Shown here in pieces: positions 61,045-64,000 of a DNA stretch of 64,000 nucleotides. Numbering within the stretch: the stretch's first letter is position 1; the number at the start of each line of letters is the position of its first letter. The position numbers and the translations under genes are program-made. The notes below the pieces were generated by a model that saw only the letters and a list, made by a program, of their open reading frames with translations, was not told the DNA's origin and did not search any database. Where the stretch lies: positions 5,539-69,538 of the forward strand of contig CAKOIY010000001.1 in assembly GCA_934087515.1 (NCBI GenBank), written 5' to 3'. Source of the DNA: an uncultured Bacilli bacterium. Lineage in GTDB: Bacteria > Bacillota_I > Bacilli_A > RF39 > UBA660.

Positions 61045-61335
61045 ATGTATAATAGTATTAAAGCTAGTGAGCTTAAGGGTATGATAGGAAGGGTTAATAT
61101 AATAGATATTAGAAAGAATTTTTTATATAATTTAGGATCTATTCCTAGTAGTAAGAATATACCTAGTAGTTTTTTATTAATTGATCCTAGTAAATACTTA
61201 GATAAAGATAAAGAATATTATATATATTGTACACAAGGAATAGAAAGTTCATCTGTGTGTCAAAAACTTAGAAAAAAAGGTTATAATGTTATAAATGTTC
61301 TTGGAGGATATCATGATTATATAAGTAATTTGTAA
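61045..61335 (+). CDS. Rhodanese-like sulfurtransferase domain protein
   Basis: A 96-residue single-domain rhodanese. IIDIRKNFLYNLGSIPSSKNIP at the front and the catalytic Cys in YIYCTQGIESSSVCQKL. Such proteins carry sulfur as a persulfide; role here unknown. ATG 61045 follows GGGGG at good spacing; the upstream frame to 61006 has no ribosome site. Confidence 0.88.
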   Translation: MYNSIKASELKGMIGRVNIIDIRKNFLYNLGSIPSSKNIPSSFLLIDPSKYLDKDKEYYIYCTQGIESSSVCQKLRKKGYNVINVLGGYHDYISNL

Positions 61336-61359
61336 AGGGTTTAAAAAACCCTTTTTTTT
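61334..61359 (+). terminator. Intrinsic terminator
   Basis: AAAGGGTTT (61334-61342), loop AAA, AAACCCTTT (61346-61354), then more T. It overlaps the rhodanese stop. Confidence 0.85.
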
Positions 61360-61362
61360 GTC

Positions 61363-61391
61363 TTGAAAAAATTATTAATTAATTATATAAT
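61363..61391 (+). promoter_or_regulatory. Promoter of the DGR-type target gene
   Basis: TTGAAA (61363-61368), 17 bases, TATAAT (61386-61391), 34 bases before the ATG. Confidence 0.78.
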
Positions 61392-61424
61392 TTTATTATA
61401 GGGTACTGAAAGTAGGTATAAGAT

Positions 61425-63395
61425 ATGAAAGAAAAGTTTAGTTTTTTAAAAGAAAAGAAAAATAGAAAAATAGTAATTAATATAGTAGCAGTCATAGCAT
61501 TATTATGTATAGCTGTGGGAATATCTTTTGCAGGAGGATATTGGAGTTATACTAGTAGTAATGATAATACTTTAGAAAGTGGTAGTGTTTCTTTAACGTA
61601 TTTAGAAAGTACTAGTGAAATTAATTTAACTAATGCTCTTCCTATGAGTGATAAAGATGGTAAATTATTAAGTAAGAAGGGTGCTAAGTTTGAATTTGCA
61701 GTTACTACAAATTCAGATTATTCACAAGTGATTAATTATGATATTAATATAGAACCATTAGTAGTAGATACAGGACTTACTGGACTTGATCCAAGTGCAG
61801 TTAAAGTTTATTTAGAGGATAAAGAGGGTAATCAATTAGTAAGTCCAGTAAAACTAAGTGAATTAAACAATTTTAATTTATATAGTACTAAACATACACA
61901 TAAAAAGGGTGGTACTAAAATAACAAGTAAATATGTTTTAAAAGCTTGGATAGATAAAGATGTAGTAGCAAGTGATTGGTATAAAGAATATAAAAATAAT
62001 AATACTAAATATCAATATAAATTTAGAGTTAATGTTAATGGAGAAGGGGCAGAGTATATTGATAATAGCTTAGATAAAAGTGGTGCTAATGCACCGGTAT
62101 TAGATGAAGGAATGATACCAGTATATTATGATGAAAGCGCAGAAACATGGAAAAAAGCAGATGTAAACAATGAAAATAGTAATTATAAATGGTATGACTA
62201 TGATAATAAAATGTGGGCTAATAGTGTTACAGTATCAAGTACTAATAGAGATACATATAAAAGTGCAAGTGTAGGAACAGAAATACCAATGAATGATATA
62301 TTAACAATGGAGGTCTGGATACCAAGATATAAATATAAAATATGGAATTATAATGCTGATGGAACAGTGTCAAGTAATCCTCAACAAATAGAAATATCAT
62401 TTGAAGATGGTACAGCTAAAACAGGAGAAATAACATGTAGTGATAGTATAAGTGGAACAGATGGAAAAGCATCAGAGGCATGTAAATTAAAAAGTACTAA
62501 TGCAACATGTACAGATAGTTTATGTAATAATAAAACATATACCCATCCAGCATTTACTTTTGGAAATGAAGAAATAAAAGGATTTTGGATAGGTAAATTT
62601 GAACTTACTGGAGATATAAATAATATAACAACAAAACCAAATTTAACAAGTTTAGTAGACCAAAATATAAGTACATTTGAAACAAATATAATGAATATGA
62701 AAAATAGTGGTAATATTTATGGACTAAGTACAAATACAGATACACATATGATAAAAAATAGTGAATGGGGAGCAGTAGCATACTTATCACACTCTAAATA
62801 TGGAACATGTTCTGGTGGTAGTTGCACAGAAATAGGAATAAATAATAATTCTAATTATATGACTGGATGTGGTACTTCATCATCAAGCTCATCCAGTACA
62901 ACATGTAATGCTTATAATACAAATAATGGGATGCTTGCTTCAACAACTTTTAATATATATGGTGTATATGATATGAGCGGTGGAGCAGTTGAATATACAA
63001 TGGCAAACATAGTAAGTAATGATGGCTCAACAATGATGAGTGGTAATAGTTCATCAGATAATTCAGGATATACAGGAAAATTATATGACTCTGGTAATTA
63101 TACATCATATACTGGAATAGATTATCCTAATAATAAATACTATGATAAATATAGTTTTAGCACAGACGATACCTCAAGAACAAGTAGCAAACTAGGAGAT
63201 GGAATAAAAGAAGTGTATAAAGATGTTTATGCTGGATGGTATGGCGATTACTCTTATCTTGCGAGCTCGAATGGCCCTTGGTTCTGGCGTGGTGGTCACT
63301 TTAGCAGTGGTGCGATTGCCGGGGCGTTTCGCTCAGCTGGTGACAGTGGTGATGCTAGTTCCGGCAGTTCCTCTCGCCTCGTAATAACACCGTAG
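61425..63395 (+). CDS. Secreted C-type-lectin-like protein, putative DGR variable protein
   Basis: A 656-residue exported protein. Basic start and hydrophobic segment (about 16-38), then a TasA/camelysin-like stretch (GGYWSYTSSNDNTLESGSVS, KGAKFEFAVTTNSDYSQ) to about 210. A second half contains EVWIPRYKYKIWN, GFWIGKFELTGD and GVYDMSGGAVEYTMA, the landmarks of the C-type-lectin/formylglycine-enzyme-like fold. The last 50 residues (from about 606) read YAGWYGDYSYL, PWFWRGGHFSSG, AGAF and end SRLVITP: this is the layout of variable proteins of diversity-generating retroelements. The encoding DNA switches to GC-rich, pyrimidine-ending codons there. The enzyme active site of sulfatase modifiers is not recognisable, so a binding role is more likely. 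No reverse transcriptase is in the window. Confidence 0.85.
   Translation: MKEKFSFLKEKKNRKIVINIVAVIALLCIAVGISFAGGYWSYTSSNDNTLESGSVSLTYLESTSEINLTNALPMSDKDGKLLSKKGAKFEFAVTTNSDYSQVINYDINIEPLVVDTGLTGLDPSAVKVYLEDKEGNQLVSPVKLSELNNFNLYSTKHTHKKGGTKITSKYVLKAWIDKDVVASDWYKEYKNNNTKYQYKFRVNVNGEGAEYIDNSLDKSGANAPVLDEGMIPVYYDESAETWKKADVNNENSNYKWYDYDNKMWANSVTVSSTNRDTYKSASVGTEIPMNDILTMEVWIPRYKYKIWNYNADGTVSSNPQQIEISFEDGTAKTGEITCSDSISGTDGKASEACKLKSTNATCTDSLCNNKTYTHPAFTFGNEEIKGFWIGKFELTGDINNITTKPNLTSLVDQNISTFETNIMNMKNSGNIYGLSTNTDTHMIKNSEWGAVAYLSHSKYGTCSGGSCTEIGINNNSNYMTGCGTSSSSSSSTTCNAYNTNNGMLASTTFNIYGVYDMSGGAVEYTMANIVSNDGSTMMSGNSSSDNSGYTGKLYDSGNYTSYTGIDYPNNKYYDKYSFSTDDTSRTSSKLGDGIKEVYKDVYAGWYGDYSYLASSNGPWFWRGGHFSSGAIAGAFRSAGDSGDASSGSSSRLVITP
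63240..63395 (+). other. Putative variable region (VR) of a diversity-generating retroelement
   Basis: The 3' end of the gene turns sharply GC-rich. Codons rare elsewhere appear: CGT/CGC for Arg three times, GCG three times, CTC, CCG, TCC and GGC. From about 63288 nearly all codons are NNY, as expected if AAC/AAT codons of a template repeat were mutated at A. Boundaries are approximate. No template repeat with A at those places was found in the window. Confidence 0.65.
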
Positions 63396-63401
63396 GTGTT
63401 A
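63385..63401 (+). other. Hairpin at the 3' end of the variable region
   Basis: TAACACC (63385-63391), loop GTA, GGTGTTA (63395-63401): a perfect 7-bp stem spanning the stop codon TAG (63393-63395), with no T run after it. DGR target genes carry such a short hairpin or cruciform just downstream of the variable region, where it aids retrohoming. Confidence 0.6.
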
Positions 63402-63416
63402 GATAACAAAATAACA

Positions 63417-63458
63417 GTCTTATAAAATTACGAATAAGTAATTTTATAAGATTTTTTC
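63417..63458 (+). terminator. Intrinsic terminator of the target gene
   Basis: TCTTATAAAATTAC (63418-63431) pairs perfectly with GTAATTTTATAAGA (63438-63451) around a 6-base loop, followed by TTTTTTC. Confidence 0.85.
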
Positions 63459-63515
63459 TATGTAAACTAAACTATAATACTTTTTGTAAATTATGAGTTA
63501 TAGTAATAGTTTTCC

Positions 63516-63544
63516 CATAACAAAAGTTTAATACTTTTGTTATG
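63516..63544. repeat. Perfect inverted repeat in the gene-free stretch
   Basis: CATAACAAAAGT (63516-63527), loop TTAAT, ACTTTTGTTATG (63533-63544). Twelve perfect pairs, not followed by a T run on either side, so not an ordinary terminator. Confidence 0.75.
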
Positions 63545-63891
63545 AAAACTTTGATTTTGTTGATAATTAATGTGTATTTATAGTTTTTATAAAATATAAT
63601 ATAGCCAAAATGTAAAATAATATTCACAAAATATAATATATGTAGTATCAATTGGTAATTTAAAAGATTAGGTTATTGTTGTTAAAAGTTTTAAAAAAAT
63701 AAAATTTTGTTACTTTATAATATTTGATATAGAAAAGTATTGTTAAACTTAAAAAAATGCTATAAGTAAATTAGTTTTTTCTTATAGTTTTTTTGGTTTA
63801 AATATAAAAATATGTGATTTTACTTGCGTCTTAAAATAGTTTATAGTGGAACAAATGAATTCATTTAAAAACAATTTTAAGGAGAAATTAT

Positions 63892-64000
63892 ATGAATAAA
63901 ATAGCAATGTTAGATAGAAAAACAAGTAAGAAAAATGCTTATATAAAAAAAGAATATACAAAGGGATATAAGATACCAATAGTATCTGATACTATGTTTG
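63892..64000 (+). CDS. Start of an unidentified gene, cut by the window end
   Basis: ATG 63892 follows AAGGAGAAATTAT, a strong ribosome site, and the frame stays open to the window end (36 codons). The visible residues are Lys-rich (NKIAMLDRKTSKKNAYIKKE, then YKIPIVSDTMF). The fragment is too short to place: an accessory or nuclease-type gene is possible, but nothing in it shows a reverse transcriptase. Codon use is A-rich like the target gene upstream. Confidence 0.6.
   Translation, partial: MNKIAMLDRKTSKKNAYIKKEYTKGYKIPIVSDTMF

Larger units (their letters stand above)
63396..63891. other. Gene-free stretch of about 500 bases
   Basis: No credible gene on either strand. It holds three stem-loops: the hairpin/terminator at 63385-63458, the 12-bp inverted repeat at 63516-63544, and CTATAAG (63760-63766) with CTTATAG (63781-63787) flanked by A7 and T7, which could end a transcript in either direction. 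Otherwise AT-rich. No template-repeat-like GC-rich segment is present. Confidence 0.6.

Noticed and set aside
63396..63891. DGR template repeat or RNA in the gene-free stretch
   Set aside because: No segment resembles 63240-63395 and none is GC-rich; the template, if any, is outside the window.
63782..63979. 65-aa minus-strand frame at the right end
   Set aside because: Overlaps the + strand gene start at 63892, hydrophobic I/F/L/Y-rich composition from AT-rich DNA, no ribosome site.
1..64000. Mycoplasma-type code (TGA = Trp)
   Set aside because: TGA ends several conserved genes at the right place (PBP, ftsY, arcB) and Trp is TGG in conserved motifs.
1..64000. CRISPR arrays or insertion sequences
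   Set aside because: No regularly spaced direct repeats with unique spacers and no transposase frame or paired terminal repeats were seen.

Overview
The window is very AT-rich DNA read with the standard bacterial code: TGA is a real stop (ends at 1594, 13750, 29982) and TGG encodes Trp. Gene content is that of a low-GC Gram-positive: FtsA/FtsZ, MraZ-RsmH-FtsL-PBP, MurC, SRP proteins, L33 and S21. A dispersed set of endospore genes is also present: SpoIVA, SpoIIIAH-like, GerE, GerM-like, YlbJ, a CotD-like coat protein, a DacF-type carboxypeptidase and a SpoVB/MurJ-type flippase. The best guess is an uncultured, gut-type member of the Bacilli (Erysipelotrichia/RF39-like neighbourhood) that forms spores or recently did. 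The + strand is strongly G+T-rich under genes of either orientation, which suggests a leading strand.

Layout. 1-2.8 kb: truncated class B PBP, rpmG, efp and a small unknown. 2.9-5.0 kb: the first of three giant prepilin-like proteins. 5.0-6.8 kb: SpoIIIAH-like, gerE with a sigma-K-like promoter, gerM-like. 6.9-8.1 kb: two tRNAs, a small CxxC protein and uppS. 8.2-12.7 kb: an unrecognised locus of three related helical-module proteins, two of them paired with a small partner gene. 12.8-14.0 kb: ftsY-ylxM. 14.2-18.5 kb: secreted subtilase and a second exported protein. 18.6-22.5 kb: spoIVA divergent from ftsA-ftsZ. 22.6-27.5 kb: HD hydrolase, tRNA-Arg, DUF362, an unknown, PAP2 phosphatase and an LCP protein. 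27.6-32.4 kb: a candidate small RNA and the arginine deiminase operon arcA-arcB-arcC-transporter. 32.4-35.2 kb: accessory patch with a decayed fic fragment behind an SOS-box-like promoter, rhuM, a cotD-like gene and an intact fic. 35.3-43.5 kb: YgjV, Dam methylase, DacF, a zincin-like unknown, the flippase, DUF6512, ffh, rpsU and yqeY. 43.6-47.5 kb: two more giant prepilin-like proteins. 47.6-51.5 kb: mraZ-rsmH-ftsL-pbpB behind a GTGGT-repeat operator. 51.5-57.0 kb: thioredoxin-like protein, an unknown, a PilB/GspE ATPase and two further prepilin-like proteins, one with BspA-type leucine-rich repeats. 57.0-61.3 kb: ylbJ, PDZ-Lon protease, murC, MBL hydrolase and rhodanese.

The last 2.6 kb differ. 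A secreted protein (61425-63395) ends in a GC-rich, C-type-lectin-like segment whose codons are almost all pyrimidine-ending, and a 7-bp hairpin spans its stop codon. This is what the variable region of a diversity-generating retroelement (DGR) target looks like. No template repeat or reverse transcriptase is visible before the window ends, so the rest of the system, if it exists, lies elsewhere.

How the parts fit: much of the window concerns the cell surface and envelope. It holds peptidoglycan synthesis and division genes, spore coat and engulfment genes, and a type IV pilus-like ATPase with at least five prepilin-signal proteins carrying adhesin-like domains. It also holds a surface protein that is probably diversified. 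The two most novel items are the DGR-type target at the right end and the three-gene helical-module locus at 8.2-12.7 kb.
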